Notes: generated from the sequence alone by a model not told the origin. DNA of 52,160 nucleotides from Lachnospiraceae bacterium UBA6998 (GCA_002448395.1 DJXS01000053.1:1-52160); one strand, 5' to 3'. Counted from the first letter of the stretch, positions 1 through 7,392 are shown. Numbers and translations are program-made.

Positions 1-6
1 TATACT

Positions 7-25
7 AGTAATTATAGGGATTTCT
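7..25. repeat. attL core, 19-bp direct repeat
   Basis: The sequence agtaattatagggatttct here is identical to 7374-7392. The left chromosome flank is almost entirely outside the window, with only positions 1-6 visible. After position 25 the two copies diverge, as expected at a recombination junction. Confidence 0.88.
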
Positions 26-128
26 TGGATTATTTCCACCATTTTTTATAAAGCGTTATTTCGCCCGATAAACAAAGGCTTTTCAAGAAATTATCGTTTA
101 CCTATTCTTATGTTTCATTATCAAAGAA

Positions 129-152
129 TTGTGTACCGAGTTGTGTACTACA
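129..152 (+). repeat. Integrase arm-type sites, left pair
   Basis: TTGTGTAC occurs twice, at 129-136 and 141-148, spaced 12 bp start to start. The same octamer pair occurs at the other end (7274-7298) in the same orientation. Tyrosine integrases with an amino-terminal arm-binding domain, such as those of Tn916 and lambda, bind such direct repeats near the element ends. The match between ends is seen directly; the binding role is inferred. Confidence 0.7.
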
Positions 153-197
153 CGGAGAATCTACGGCATCCGAAATGGTGGTTACAGGAAATCAGAA

Positions 198-309
198 GCT
201 CATAATGAGCCACTGAAAACGCAGAGTGACCAATGGTCAATCTGATAATTTCCCCCAAAAAATGGCTCATTATGAGCCAGTTACCACACAGGATGCGACC
301 AATGGTCGC
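198..309. repeat. Four alternating palindromes A-B-A'-B'
   Basis: Two palindrome types alternate. Type A: GCTCATAATGAGC (198-210) and TGGCTCATTATGAGCCA (263-279). Type B: TGACCAATGGTCA (227-239) and GCGACCAATGGTCGC (295-309). Each has a single central A or T between perfect arms. Centres of the two A copies lie 67 bp apart and those of the two B copies 69 bp apart, so A and B occur as a repeated pair although the sequence between them is not conserved. They could be binding sites for element-encoded proteins, or cruciforms at an origin or packaging site. No function can be assigned from sequence. Confidence 0.8.
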
Positions 310-533
310 AAGCAAAAATGACTTTCAGGAAATTTTTCCACAAGGTAGAACAAGATTCTTCTGAGTATTCCGAAGCAGACAGGGAATCAGTACACAAACG
401 CTTCTTCCGAACGGTTGGAAAAAGCAAAATCCAAAGCAGAAACAATCACAATGTCAAAAAAGACCTATAAAACCCCATAGGACAGACCCGATCCGAGCGA
501 GAAAAAGCCGTTTTGAAGTCAAAATAGCAATAA

Positions 534-1079
534 TCACCCTTTGTCAACCTCACGCAGTATCGTTTCATGTCGTTGATGCCGTTCCGCTATATCTGCCAAT
601 TTCACAAATTGGTCATGTGCCGTTAGGAGACTATTCAAAAGCACATCAAGATATTCGCCCTTGTAATCGTCCAATTCATCTGTATCAGATTCAAATAACG
701 GTTGTCTACCGTGCCGTGATAGTAGCATTGCAATCAATTGTTCATCTCTTGCTACAAAATTATTAGCAATCGTCATTTCGTCCTGATGCTGAGTTTTATA
801 AGATGAACGTCCATCAGTACCGATAATTTCCCAAACGTCAACATTAAGCACATCTGCAAGCCGTTTTGCCATGTCCTCAGGTATAGGACGCTGAGATTTT
901 CGCCCCATCCAATTTTTCACCGATTCAACCGAAATACCTATTTCTTCCGCAAGTTTTTCTTGCGTATACCCCATGTCTTTATATACATCCTTGAAGTGTT
1001 CCACGTATAGGTAATTTTTGCCCTTAATTCTTGCCACATTTGCCCCCTTGCTAGGCTTAGAAATGCCGTTAAATGCCAT
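534..1079 (-). CDS. XRE-family helix-turn-helix repressor
   Basis: A 181-residue protein with an XRE/Cro-CI helix-turn-helix at about residues 33-90 (GYTQEKLAEEIGISVESVKN and the following recognition helix). The C-terminal half, from about residue 95, is unrecognised and ends in a Glu/His/Arg-rich helical stretch. It is divergent from the excisionase-like gene, the arrangement of a lysogeny-type switch, so it is probably the element's maintenance repressor acting on the 1080-1175 promoter region. Start choice is uncertain: the ATG at 1079 has no visible ribosome binding site, whereas an in-frame GTG at 1037 (codon 15) is preceded by AAGGGGG at good spacing, the same signal used by the integrase. 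The shorter form would be 167 residues and keeps the whole DNA-binding domain. Confidence 0.8.
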   Translation of the reverse strand: MAFNGISKPSKGANVARIKGKNYLYVEHFKDVYKDMGYTQEKLAEEIGISVESVKNWMGRKSQRPIPEDMAKRLADVLNVDVWEIIGTDGRSSYKTQHQDEMTIANNFVARDEQLIAMLLSRHGRQPLFESDTDELDDYKGEYLDVLLNSLLTAHDQFVKLADIAERHQRHETILREVDKG

Positions 1080-1093
1080 TTAAAAAGTGTTTT

Positions 1094-1108
1094 CATTTAC
1101 TGTAAATG
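1094..1108. promoter_or_regulatory. Candidate repressor operator
   Basis: CATTTACTGTAAATG is a perfect 7-1-7 inverted repeat in the 96-bp divergent region between the repressor and the excisionase-like gene. Position and symmetry fit an operator for the XRE repressor. No second copy of equal quality was seen between these genes. Confidence 0.5.
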
Positions 1109-1175
1109 TAACTTAGTGCCTTTTAAGATGCAATTGTAGTAGTTAATAACATTTGCTAGAGAAAGGACATGAATT

Positions 1176-1424
1176 ATGACAGATTTAGCAAAAACCAAGA
1201 AACGCAGACCGAGAACCGCACCCATCAGGGGTGATTTTTCTTCAAGGTTGATGACCATTGAACAGACTTGCCAATACCTTAATCGTGGTAAGACACGCAC
1301 AAGGCAGTTTTGCGACTCCATTAACGCAACAATCAAAATGGGTGAAAGGTGTGTGCGGTTTGACCGAACCATTATTGATAAGGCATTGGATGAAATGACA
1401 ACGGCAACGAATGAAGCAATCTAA
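1176..1424 (+). CDS. Excisionase-like small DNA-binding protein
   Basis: An 82-residue basic protein. Residues 27-75 (LMTIEQTCQYLNRGKTRTRQF, then a short wing ending in VRFDRTIIDKALDEM) have the pattern of the excisionase/MerR-like winged helix domain of element directionality factors. It is the first gene of the plus-strand operon, divergent from the repressor. An AAAGGA ribosome binding site lies 8 bases before the ATG; another ATG at 1169 is out of frame. Its likely role is to bind near the ends and direct integrase toward excision, or to control the operon. A purely regulatory protein is the alternative. Confidence 0.65.
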   Translation: MTDLAKTKKRRPRTAPIRGDFSSRLMTIEQTCQYLNRGKTRTRQFCDSINATIKMGERCVRFDRTIIDKALDEMTTATNEAI

Positions 1425-1462
1425 TGTACAGAAAGCAAGGAACTGACAAGCGATAAGGACGC

Positions 1463-3352
1463 TTGCCACAACCCCGAACAGTTGAGGGCAAAGACTTGGA
1501 TATTTTTGTTACTTACTACGATGAACACAGGACGCAGAAGCCAAACAAGCCACAAACTGGTGCTATCTGCAAAGAGTGTTCAAAACCACAATATGTTGAT
1601 ACCGATAAATGGTTGTCAATTCTGCTACATGGTGGAACTACACGGCCTTGTGCAATTAATGGCACACATGATTATCAGTTTGTAAGCGGTCAATCTTTTA
1701 TTATCGACATTGACAATGAGGACAAGGACAAAAAGCCATTGCCAAAGGACAAGCAGTTGAAACCTGACCAAGCATTGCAGTTGTCACTTGATAATGGACT
1801 ACTTCCGTTTTTTATTTACTACTCTTTCAATAGCACTGAAGATTGCCCACGCTATAGAATCGGCTTTATTGCCGACAAGCCATTAACAGATGCTGACCAG
1901 TGGAAATACTGCCAATTGAAGATATTTAGCATCTTCCCACATGGAACGGCAGACCCTAGAACGAATCACCCAAGCAGAATGTTTTTCGGAACAAGCAAGG
2001 GATTGTTTTACAAGGATGTAACCGCCACAGTTTCTGTTAATGACCTTTTGTCCGGTTATACAAAGCCACAGGCAAAGCCTAGAAGCACCACGGCACGAAA
2101 ATCAAACCCCAAAAAAGGGAGCAAGCCGAACAGAGTAGCACAAGCCATTGCCGACCATGATTCTGCATACATAAGGCGATACATGGGGAGAGGCAAAAAG
2201 ATTGTTTTTGACAACCGTCAACAGTTTTATGACTACATTTACAAAACGGTTAGCCTTGCAGATTTTTTAGGAGTTGACGAACAGACCCCTTTTAGTTGCA
2301 TATTGCCAACACATGGAAGTGCAGACGAACACCCATCAGCAAGCGTGTTTGTTTCAAGAAGCGGAGCATGGCTTTATAAGTGTTTTGCCGAGGATGTTAC
2401 GCTCAACATAAAAAAGATTGTTGAGATGCTAGGAAACTATGATTCTGAGTATCAGGCACTGGAGTTTTTAAAAGATGCACTGAATCTGAAAATAAAAGAA
2501 ACCCAGTGGGCAATTGAGCAACGTGAAAACATTGATTCTATTGTCAGTTGCTTGTGTGGTACGGATGAAAACGCTTTTTCTAGTATCTGCCCTATGGCAT
2601 CGCACAATCTGAGAAACTGCAAAATGTTACTCTTGCAAATTCTCTGTATTGCTAGAAATTGCATATACCCCGAACGAGCATCCAAGGATCGAAACATCAT
2701 TTTCTATATGAGTGTTCGCAGACTTGCAAAAGACATGGGTAAAAAGTCAACAGACCAGATTGAACGGAATTTAAAGATGCTGACATATCACAAGGTAATC
2801 GTTGAACTGTCCGATGAAGAAATACCACCGCAGTTTTTGGAAAAGGCAAACGCTAACCGTCAGCAAGGACATAGGCGAGTTTCGTTCTATGAAATCCCAT
2901 CGTGGGTAGTACAACGCACACAACTGATTGAACAACAGGGTAGAAAGTGGAAAGAACACGGTTATCGCATCCGTGGTATTAGTTATGAGATGTTCCTACG
3001 AAATGAGGGGCAAGCAGTAGCAACGTGGATGTATCCGCAACACTCACGCATTACCACCAGGAACGGCATTATAGACCGCAAAACAAGCCGTAAATCTGAT
3101 GAGATGCACGAAGAAATCACCGATGTTGTAACCGCCTTGATTATGGAAAAGGGCTATTGTACCGAAAGCGAAATTGCAGAATGTTTTGAAAAAAAGCACG
3201 GTAAAAACATTACTGATTTGCAGATTAAACGGAGCATAGGCGATGTTATGACTGCAAATAATCTACACAAGCAAAAGTGCAATAAAGCACTTAAACAAAG
3301 GCTTTCTATTGAATCTAAGGGCTATCCGATAGTCATTATACAAAATGAATAA
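1463..3352 (+). CDS. Replication protein with primase-polymerase-like domain
   Basis: A 629-residue protein. The N-terminal 200 residues contain IDID (D82 and D84) after a hydrophobic strand, and later a TNHPSRMFFG segment at 167-176. Spacing and motifs resemble archaeo-eukaryotic primase/PrimPol domains of phage and plasmid replication proteins. A basic linker at about 202-225 leads to a segment at 275-310 with C279, H284, a HPSASVF stretch and C307, which looks like a degenerate CHC2 primase zinc finger. The C-terminal part (about 350-629) is probably helical with winged-helix character and has no Walker motif that I can see, so no helicase. It probably primes element replication. The start is TTG at 1463; a stop at 1454-1456 bars anything longer. 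AAGGA lies only 3 bases before it, so a TTG at 1496 is possible. The gene overlaps HNH by 8 bases. Confidence 0.7.
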   Translation: MPQPRTVEGKDLDIFVTYYDEHRTQKPNKPQTGAICKECSKPQYVDTDKWLSILLHGGTTRPCAINGTHDYQFVSGQSFIIDIDNEDKDKKPLPKDKQLKPDQALQLSLDNGLLPFFIYYSFNSTEDCPRYRIGFIADKPLTDADQWKYCQLKIFSIFPHGTADPRTNHPSRMFFGTSKGLFYKDVTATVSVNDLLSGYTKPQAKPRSTTARKSNPKKGSKPNRVAQAIADHDSAYIRRYMGRGKKIVFDNRQQFYDYIYKTVSLADFLGVDEQTPFSCILPTHGSADEHPSASVFVSRSGAWLYKCFAEDVTLNIKKIVEMLGNYDSEYQALEFLKDALNLKIKETQWAIEQRENIDSIVSCLCGTDENAFSSICPMASHNLRNCKMLLLQILCIARNCIYPERASKDRNIIFYMSVRRLAKDMGKKSTDQIERNLKMLTYHKVIVELSDEEIPPQFLEKANANRQQGHRRVSFYEIPSWVVQRTQLIEQQGRKWKEHGYRIRGISYEMFLRNEGQAVATWMYPQHSRITTRNGIIDRKTSRKSDEMHEEITDVVTALIMEKGYCTESEIAECFEKKHGKNITDLQIKRSIGDVMTANNLHKQKCNKALKQRLSIESKGYPIVIIQNE

Positions 3353-3788
3353 AGGGGGTATTTTGCAGAACAATATATATATTAGGGCATATAACGTTCT
3401 GCGTTTTACCCCAAAGCAGAAAGCGAGGATAAATATTTTGACCGATTATCAAAGTTACATTCAAAGTGAAGAATGGAAAGCCAAAGCAAAGCAACGGCTA
3501 GAGATAGACGGTTTTCGATGCGTGATGTGTGGAGCAGAGGGAACACCGTGGAACGGCTTGCAATGCCACCATTTGAACTATAAGCGATTAGGTGCAGAGG
3601 ATGTTGATGTAGACCTTGTGACGTTATGCGATTGTTGCCACAGGCGAGTGCACCGGCTTCTACACCGAGTTACCGACCATGGGACGGGGAGACGTGGATG
3701 GACAACAGAATTGCCCCCACTGGTACAGAAACACGTGCTAGACCTATGCGGAGAACGTTTATACATAGACGATAAGGGCAACACCTGA
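3345..3788 (+). CDS. HNH endonuclease
   Basis: A 147-residue protein with a clear HNH fold: CVMC zinc ligands near residue 60, then CHHLNY with the catalytic histidine, then LVTLCDCCHRRVH with the second cysteine pair and final histidine. The N-terminal 45 residues are a basic helix (SEEWKAKAKQRLE) typical of phage HNH proteins that sit beside terminase genes. In cos-type phages and some satellites such HNH proteins are required with terminase for cleavage at packaging. Here it lies directly upstream of a TerS-like gene, which favours that role over a homing nuclease. ATG 3345 overlaps the upstream gene and has no ribosome binding site; the in-frame TTG at 3363 follows AAAGGGGG and may be the true start. 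Confidence 0.85.
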   Translation: MNKGGILQNNIYIRAYNVLRFTPKQKARINILTDYQSYIQSEEWKAKAKQRLEIDGFRCVMCGAEGTPWNGLQCHHLNYKRLGAEDVDVDLVTLCDCCHRRVHRLLHRVTDHGTGRRGWTTELPPLVQKHVLDLCGERLYIDDKGNT

Positions 3789-3893
3789 CCATAAATTGTA
3801 ACACGAAAAAAACCACAATTTTAAAGTGGTGGTCAACTTGAGTTTTTGGGGCAGTTGGAATAGCACCGCTGCCCTGATGCTAGAAAGGATAAT

Positions 3894-4454
3894 ATGAGCA
3901 ACCGAGTTAAGCCATTCCGAAACAAAAATGAATGTCTGCTGACAGAATCCGATGATTTACAAGGTATAACGTCACTATGTATTGAGAGTTTGAAAAAGCA
4001 CAAAGGGAAACAAGCAATATATGGTTTAAATGAATTGCCGAGATTCATAGAAGATGTAACCGCATACTTCCAAATGTTACATGACTGCAATGAGGACTTA
4101 GACCCAAACAAGCAATTGTTTCCATCAATTGAGGGATTGTGTGCATTTTTGGGGATGACTCGAAAAACATTTTCGGCTTATGCAAAACGTAATGCCGAGT
4201 GGAATGAAGCAATAGAACAGACAAGAAACCTGATTGCAAGCGTGAAAATCCAACTTGCAAGTCATGGACGTATACCGGCATTAGTTTTTGTTTTTGACAT
4301 GACAAACAACTGCGATTATTACAACACGAGTGAGTTTCGCCTATCAACCGAACCGCCACGAGAAGAGGTTTCGCCTAGGATCGATAGCAAGATTTTGGCG
4401 GAGATTGCCGATACCGCTACAGTACCGCCACAGATGCCACAGTTACCCGAATGA
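3894..4454 (+). CDS. Phage terminase small subunit-like protein
   Basis: A 186-residue protein. Residues 70-145 read as a helix-turn-helix (PSIEGLCAFLGMTRKTFSAY) followed by a long helix (AEWNEAIEQTRNLIASVKIQ), then ASHGRIPALVFVFDMTNNCDY. This order of HTH, helix, G.(I/N)PA..(I/F).(L/F)...N is the pattern of P22 gp3-type and related terminase small subunits. The tail after about residue 150 is Pro/Glu-rich and not conserved. A small subunit without a large subunit is a hallmark of satellites that redirect a helper phage's packaging motor to their own DNA. A good AGAAAGGA ribosome binding site precedes the ATG. Assignment rests on pattern recognition only; a generic HTH regulator remains possible. 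Confidence 0.55.
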   Translation: MSNRVKPFRNKNECLLTESDDLQGITSLCIESLKKHKGKQAIYGLNELPRFIEDVTAYFQMLHDCNEDLDPNKQLFPSIEGLCAFLGMTRKTFSAYAKRNAEWNEAIEQTRNLIASVKIQLASHGRIPALVFVFDMTNNCDYYNTSEFRLSTEPPREEVSPRIDSKILAEIADTATVPPQMPQLPE

Positions 4455-4469
4455 GAGAAAGGACACATT

Positions 4470-4760
4470 ATGATGCACATTAGAAGTAATATTGATAATT
4501 TTCTTCCCGATAAAACATATGATATTACAGAAGAAGAAGCCCGAAACCTGACAGTTGAGCAATTTGATGCACTAGGACTGAGTGAGCAAATACATCTATT
4601 TCATGCGTTTCCAAGTGAATATGCACGGTTGACAGGCAAAAGTGCCGAGGATACCGCTCCCGATACTAGCGATGGTAGGAGTAAAGCAAAGGTTGCAGTT
4701 GATGAATTTGAGCAAAGATGGAACGAATACATGAACGCAATCAGAGGTCACAACGCTTGA
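4470..4760 (+). CDS. Unknown small acidic protein of the element
   Basis: A 96-residue protein I do not recognise. It is acidic, with DITEEEARNLTVEQFDALG near the N terminus suggesting short helices, and a C-terminal helix ending in WNEYMNAIRGHNA. It lies 15 bases after the TerS-like gene with its own GAAAGGA ribosome binding site, so the two are probably co-transcribed. Position next to TerS suggests a packaging or morphogenesis accessory, but nothing in the sequence proves this. Confidence 0.6.
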   Translation: MMHIRSNIDNFLPDKTYDITEEEARNLTVEQFDALGLSEQIHLFHAFPSEYARLTGKSAEDTAPDTSDGRSKAKVAVDEFEQRWNEYMNAIRGHNA

Positions 4761-5400
4761 AAAATGCCGTTTTAGGGGGCAAATAGTTGATGTTTTTTGC
4801 CATTACGCAAATGTTACGACGTTAAACGGACTCAAAAATCAATATATTGTGTATCAGGCTATATACAAACACAAGATATAGACGTATATATGAGTTACGC
4901 CGTTAAATAATGTTTTCACGACGTTATAGGCATATATTACAATATCGCATAATTCTGCAATATTTTTTTAAAATTCCCCTAGGGCATCTTATCCCACGGC
5001 ATAGCATTATCAGGTGTAACCGAGGACTAACCGCCAAGCGGAACAAGCAGAAATCAATGATTTTACCGTGATGGGGGGAGGGGTGTTAGTCACAATTAAC
5101 CTCGGCGTTAGTGAGTATCCTGAGTAGCCCCGAAAAGCAAAAAGACCTCTCCCACCGCACAGGACGCTAGAAGCCGTTTTAAGGGCATTTAAGCCATACA
5201 TGGACAAATACCCATTAATGGCATAAAAACCGCTCTACACCTCATACACAAGCCTACAAAGGCATTGTGGCTATATGCACACATAGCAATACCCCACTAC
5301 TGGAAAGCAAGGAATAAAAGAAACAGTAATGGGGCATTAGAACAGTTGACCATCTGCCTTGTCAACCGAACACTATTTAATTGCTGACAATTGTATCACA
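4761..5400. other. Long non-coding region, candidate origin
   Basis: No convincing gene lies in these 640 bases. An AT-rich stretch at 4800-4980 holds three copies of a 13-base repeat (4814-4928). Around 5292-5334 there is a stem with arms CCCCA/TGGGG and ACTG/CAGT on either side of a 21-base loop, and near 5268-5285 an imperfect palindrome (GCTAT...ATAGC). GCCGTTTTA followed by GGG occurs at about 4766 and again (with one extra base difference) at about 5173. The region could hold the replication origin, a packaging site or a small RNA. None can be chosen from sequence. Confidence 0.4.
4814..4928 (+). repeat. Three iteron-like repeats
   Basis: TTACGACGTTAAA (4814-4826), TTACGCCGTTAAA (4895-4907) and TCACGACGTTATA (4916-4928) are near-identical direct repeats in an AT-rich stretch. 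Spacing is uneven, 81 and 21 bp. They resemble iterons of a small replication origin, or operators for the adjacent regulators. Confidence 0.45.
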
Positions 5401-5613
5401 TCATTCTGAATCGTCAATGCCTATCTCTTTTTCAACACAATATCGAATAAAGGCAGAGAGAGTATACCCACGTGCTTCTGCTTCTGACTGCCAAGTATCT
5501 TTGATGCCTTTATGAAGGTCAAGCACAACTCTGTCAAAATTCTTTTTACGGTATTTGGTGACTGCTTTTATTTGGCTTTTCCTACGTGATTTAGGTATTT
5601 TTTCCTCACTCAT
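5401..5613 (-). CDS. Ribbon-helix-helix (Arc/CopG-like) DNA-binding protein
   Basis: A 70-residue protein beginning at the ATG in MSEEKIPKSRRKSQ. A very basic N-terminal arm is followed by FDRVVLDLHKGIKDTWQSEA (strand then first helix) and GYTLSAFIRYCVEKEIG (second helix), the usual RHH layout. An upstream in-frame start gives 103 residues, but the extra 33 residues look non-coding and the internal start has GGGTGG at suitable spacing. It is the only minus-strand gene in the element's right half, divergent from the gene at 5773, so it likely autoregulates and controls the integrase operon. Confidence 0.75.
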   Translation of the reverse strand: MSEEKIPKSRRKSQIKAVTKYRKKNFDRVVLDLHKGIKDTWQSEAEARGYTLSAFIRYCVEKEIGIDDSE

Positions 5614-5772
5614 ATTATCCACCCGATACATCCAATTACTGCCGAAATCCATTATTACACAGACTTGTTTCAATAGTAAAACCCAATTTTTGACTAGACT
5701 ATGCGTACACATAGACTTATAATTAAATTCTAATAGAAAACCATAAACAAACTTAAGAAAGGAACACGAAAC

Positions 5773-6042
5773 ATGACAGGCAAGGAATTATTTGAGAAGC
5801 AAATGGAAGTTCTGCAAACAATGTTGTTGACCAAGGAAACAAAGAACATACCGCAAAAAGAATGGCGTGGATTTGTTCATATTACTATCAATTGCATGAA
5901 AGATGCCTTTGAACATGGTATGTCGGGCAGCGGTACACCTGACCTGATTGCAAAGATGGAAACCGCAAATAATCCGCTTGCAACGGCGATAGCATCGGCG
6001 ATGAGGTGGAGTTACAAGCAAGGAACTATGGCAAGGGGGTAA
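5773..6042 (+). CDS. Unknown small protein upstream of integrase
   Basis: An 89-residue protein, not recognised. It is mostly helical, with KELFEKQMEVLQTMLL at the N terminus and a Gly/Ser-rich stretch (HGMSGSGTP) in the middle. It ends 3 bases before the integrase start and its last codons carry the integrase ribosome binding site, so translation is probably coupled. A GAAAGGA site precedes its ATG. Its position suggests a recombination accessory or regulator of integrase; this is inference from location only. Confidence 0.6.
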   Translation: MTGKELFEKQMEVLQTMLLTKETKNIPQKEWRGFVHITINCMKDAFEHGMSGSGTPDLIAKMETANNPLATAIASAMRWSYKQGTMARG

Positions 6043-6045
6043 ACA

Positions 6046-7209
6046 ATGGCTAAGAGAGAAACTAAATCCAAACTGCCCAAGGGCATTACATTTCGTGAAA
6101 GCAAGGGCTTATATATGTGGAGATTCCAACACAACGGAACACCATATTGCGGATACTGCAAGACGCTGACAGAAGCCAAAAAAGCCCTTGAAGATATGCG
6201 GTATGAGGTTAAACACGACAAGTACCGTAAGGAAGTGAGCGACACTTTAGATGGTTGGTTTTTTGAATGGCTCGCCACATACAAAAATCGCAAGGTTTCA
6301 ACTATCAGAACATATACGATGACTTACACAAGCATCATTTCACCAGTTTTTGGAAATATGAAGTTGAAGAGCATCAAAAAGGAACAGGCACAAAGATTTG
6401 CCAATAGGGTTGCAAAGGACTATGCCAAGTCAACCGCACAAGCAAGCATCCGGCTATTGAATGAGTGCCTTGAACGTGCCAAAAAGAACGGCATGATTAA
6501 CAGAAATCCAATGGAAGAGATAGACAACCCAAGATTTAATAAGTCTGAGCAAGTCAGAGCATTGACCGCTGAACAAGAAAGAACGTTTTTTAAATATGTC
6601 AAAGCAAGAGGTGACAGTTATTACCCCATATACCGCACACTCGCATTAACTGGAATAAGAATAGGTGAATGTTTAGGCTTGTCGTGGGAAAATGTGGACT
6701 TTGAAAATGAGTCGATATGGATAAAACAGAACTTGTGCTATACACCGCAAAATGGATTATACCTTGATACCCCAAAATCTGATTCGAGTATCCGAAGATT
6801 GAGAATGAAAAAGGGAAGTGAGTTATATACTCTCCTCAAATCGCAGAAAGTCAAACAACTAGAACAGAAATTGAAATCAGGTGATTTGTGGCAACCCATC
6901 AAAGGTTTTGAAAATCTAGTTTTCTTAACAGAATGTGGCAAACCTCACTACTCCAACAATATACGTGCCAAAATGTACCGAGTGATTAAAAGGATGCAGA
7001 AAGAGGGGTATGACATACCGAGTTTCAAACTGCACACGTTAAGACATACATTTGCTACACGTGCATTAGAAGCCGGAATGAACCCCAAGACATTGCAAAA
7101 GGCTTTAGGGCATAGCACATTTGCAATCACAATGGATATGTACGTAGATTGCATGGATGATACACTCAACAATGAAATGGACAGAGTAGCCCTTGCAATG
7201 GCACTATAA
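6046..7209 (+). CDS. int: Tyrosine recombinase (integrase)
   Basis: A 387-residue phage/Tn916-type integrase. Residues 1-58 form an arm-binding (AP2-like) domain, 65-160 the core-binding SAM-like domain, and 175-385 the catalytic domain. All catalytic residues are visible: R205 (TGIRIGE), K244 (TPKS), H330 and R333 (LHTLRHTFATR), H356 (LGH) and the nucleophile Y366 (MDMY). Length is normal for the family. It is transcribed toward attR, which lies 164 bases past its stop, and AAGGGGG precedes the ATG. The enzyme should integrate the element at the 3' end of znuB. It appears intact. Confidence 0.95.
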   Translation: MAKRETKSKLPKGITFRESKGLYMWRFQHNGTPYCGYCKTLTEAKKALEDMRYEVKHDKYRKEVSDTLDGWFFEWLATYKNRKVSTIRTYTMTYTSIISPVFGNMKLKSIKKEQAQRFANRVAKDYAKSTAQASIRLLNECLERAKKNGMINRNPMEEIDNPRFNKSEQVRALTAEQERTFFKYVKARGDSYYPIYRTLALTGIRIGECLGLSWENVDFENESIWIKQNLCYTPQNGLYLDTPKSDSSIRRLRMKKGSELYTLLKSQKVKQLEQKLKSGDLWQPIKGFENLVFLTECGKPHYSNNIRAKMYRVIKRMQKEGYDIPSFKLHTLRHTFATRALEAGMNPKTLQKALGHSTFAITMDMYVDCMDDTLNNEMDRVALAMAL

Positions 7210-7219
7210 CTAACAAGAA

Positions 7220-7256
7220 AACGGCGAGAGGAAAACTCCCCTTGCCGTTATTTTTT
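7220..7256 (+). terminator. Terminator after integrase
   Basis: Imperfect stem with arms AACGGCGAGAGG and CCCCTTGCCGTT around an AAAACT loop, followed by TTTTTT. It sits 10 bases after the integrase stop and keeps element transcription from running antisense into znuB. Confidence 0.75.
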
Positions 7257-7273
7257 GCCCATTTAAGCATGAG

Positions 7274-7298
7274 TTGTGTACTTAACTTGTGTACTTAA
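7274..7298 (+). repeat. Integrase arm-type sites, right pair
   Basis: TTGTGTACTTAA occurs at 7274-7285 and 7287-7298, a perfect 12-base repeat with 13-bp spacing. The octamer TTGTGTAC matches the left pair at 129-152 in the same orientation. This pair lies between integrase and attR, where arm sites of this integrase class are expected. Confidence 0.72.
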
Positions 7299-7373
7299 TC
7301 AGTTTCCAAAGCACCGACTACCGAAAAAGCCTATAAAATAAAGGTTTTTTGAGATGCTAAAGGCAAAATGATA

Positions 7374-7392
7374 AGTAATTATAGGGATTTCT
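7374..7392. repeat. attR core, 19-bp direct repeat
   Basis: Identical to 7-25. On the minus strand bases 7379-7392 are the last codons and stop of znuB (ending KSL then TAA), so this is the copy that completes the gene. Confidence 0.88.

Larger units (their letters stand above)
26..533. other. Left end of the element, no gene, rich in palindromes
   Basis: No credible coding sequence is seen. It holds the paired arm-type repeats at 129-152 and four alternating palindromes at 198-309. The remainder, 310-533, is AT-rich and shows nothing further that I can support. The repressor gene ends at 534. Confidence 0.6.
7..7392. mobile_element. Integrated element, candidate phage satellite (PICI-like), about 7.4 kb
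   Basis: A 19-bp direct repeat bounds the element at 7-25 and 7374-7392. The inside is visibly AT-richer than the znuB side and its genes share a GAAAGGA or AAGGGGG type ribosome binding site. In order it holds: a repressor on the minus strand, then on the plus strand an excisionase-like gene, a primase-like gene, HNH, a terminase-small-subunit-like gene and an unknown gene, then a minus-strand ribbon-helix-helix gene, and a plus-strand unknown gene and integrase. No relaxase, coupling protein, capsid, portal or large terminase is present. Integrase plus divergent repressor/excisionase plus primase plus TerS without structural genes is the known layout of phage-inducible chromosomal islands. 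That the element is a mobile satellite is inference; that it is integrated is well supported by the repeats. Confidence 0.85.

Noticed and set aside
5010..5207. Minus-strand 65-codon frame in the element gap
   Set aside because: No ribosome binding site, low-complexity composition and no resemblance to a known small protein.
7..7392. Integrative conjugative or mobilizable element
   Set aside because: No relaxase, coupling protein or type IV secretion gene is present.
7374..7392. tRNA gene as integration site
   Set aside because: No tRNA can be folded at either junction; the core lies in the znuB coding end instead.
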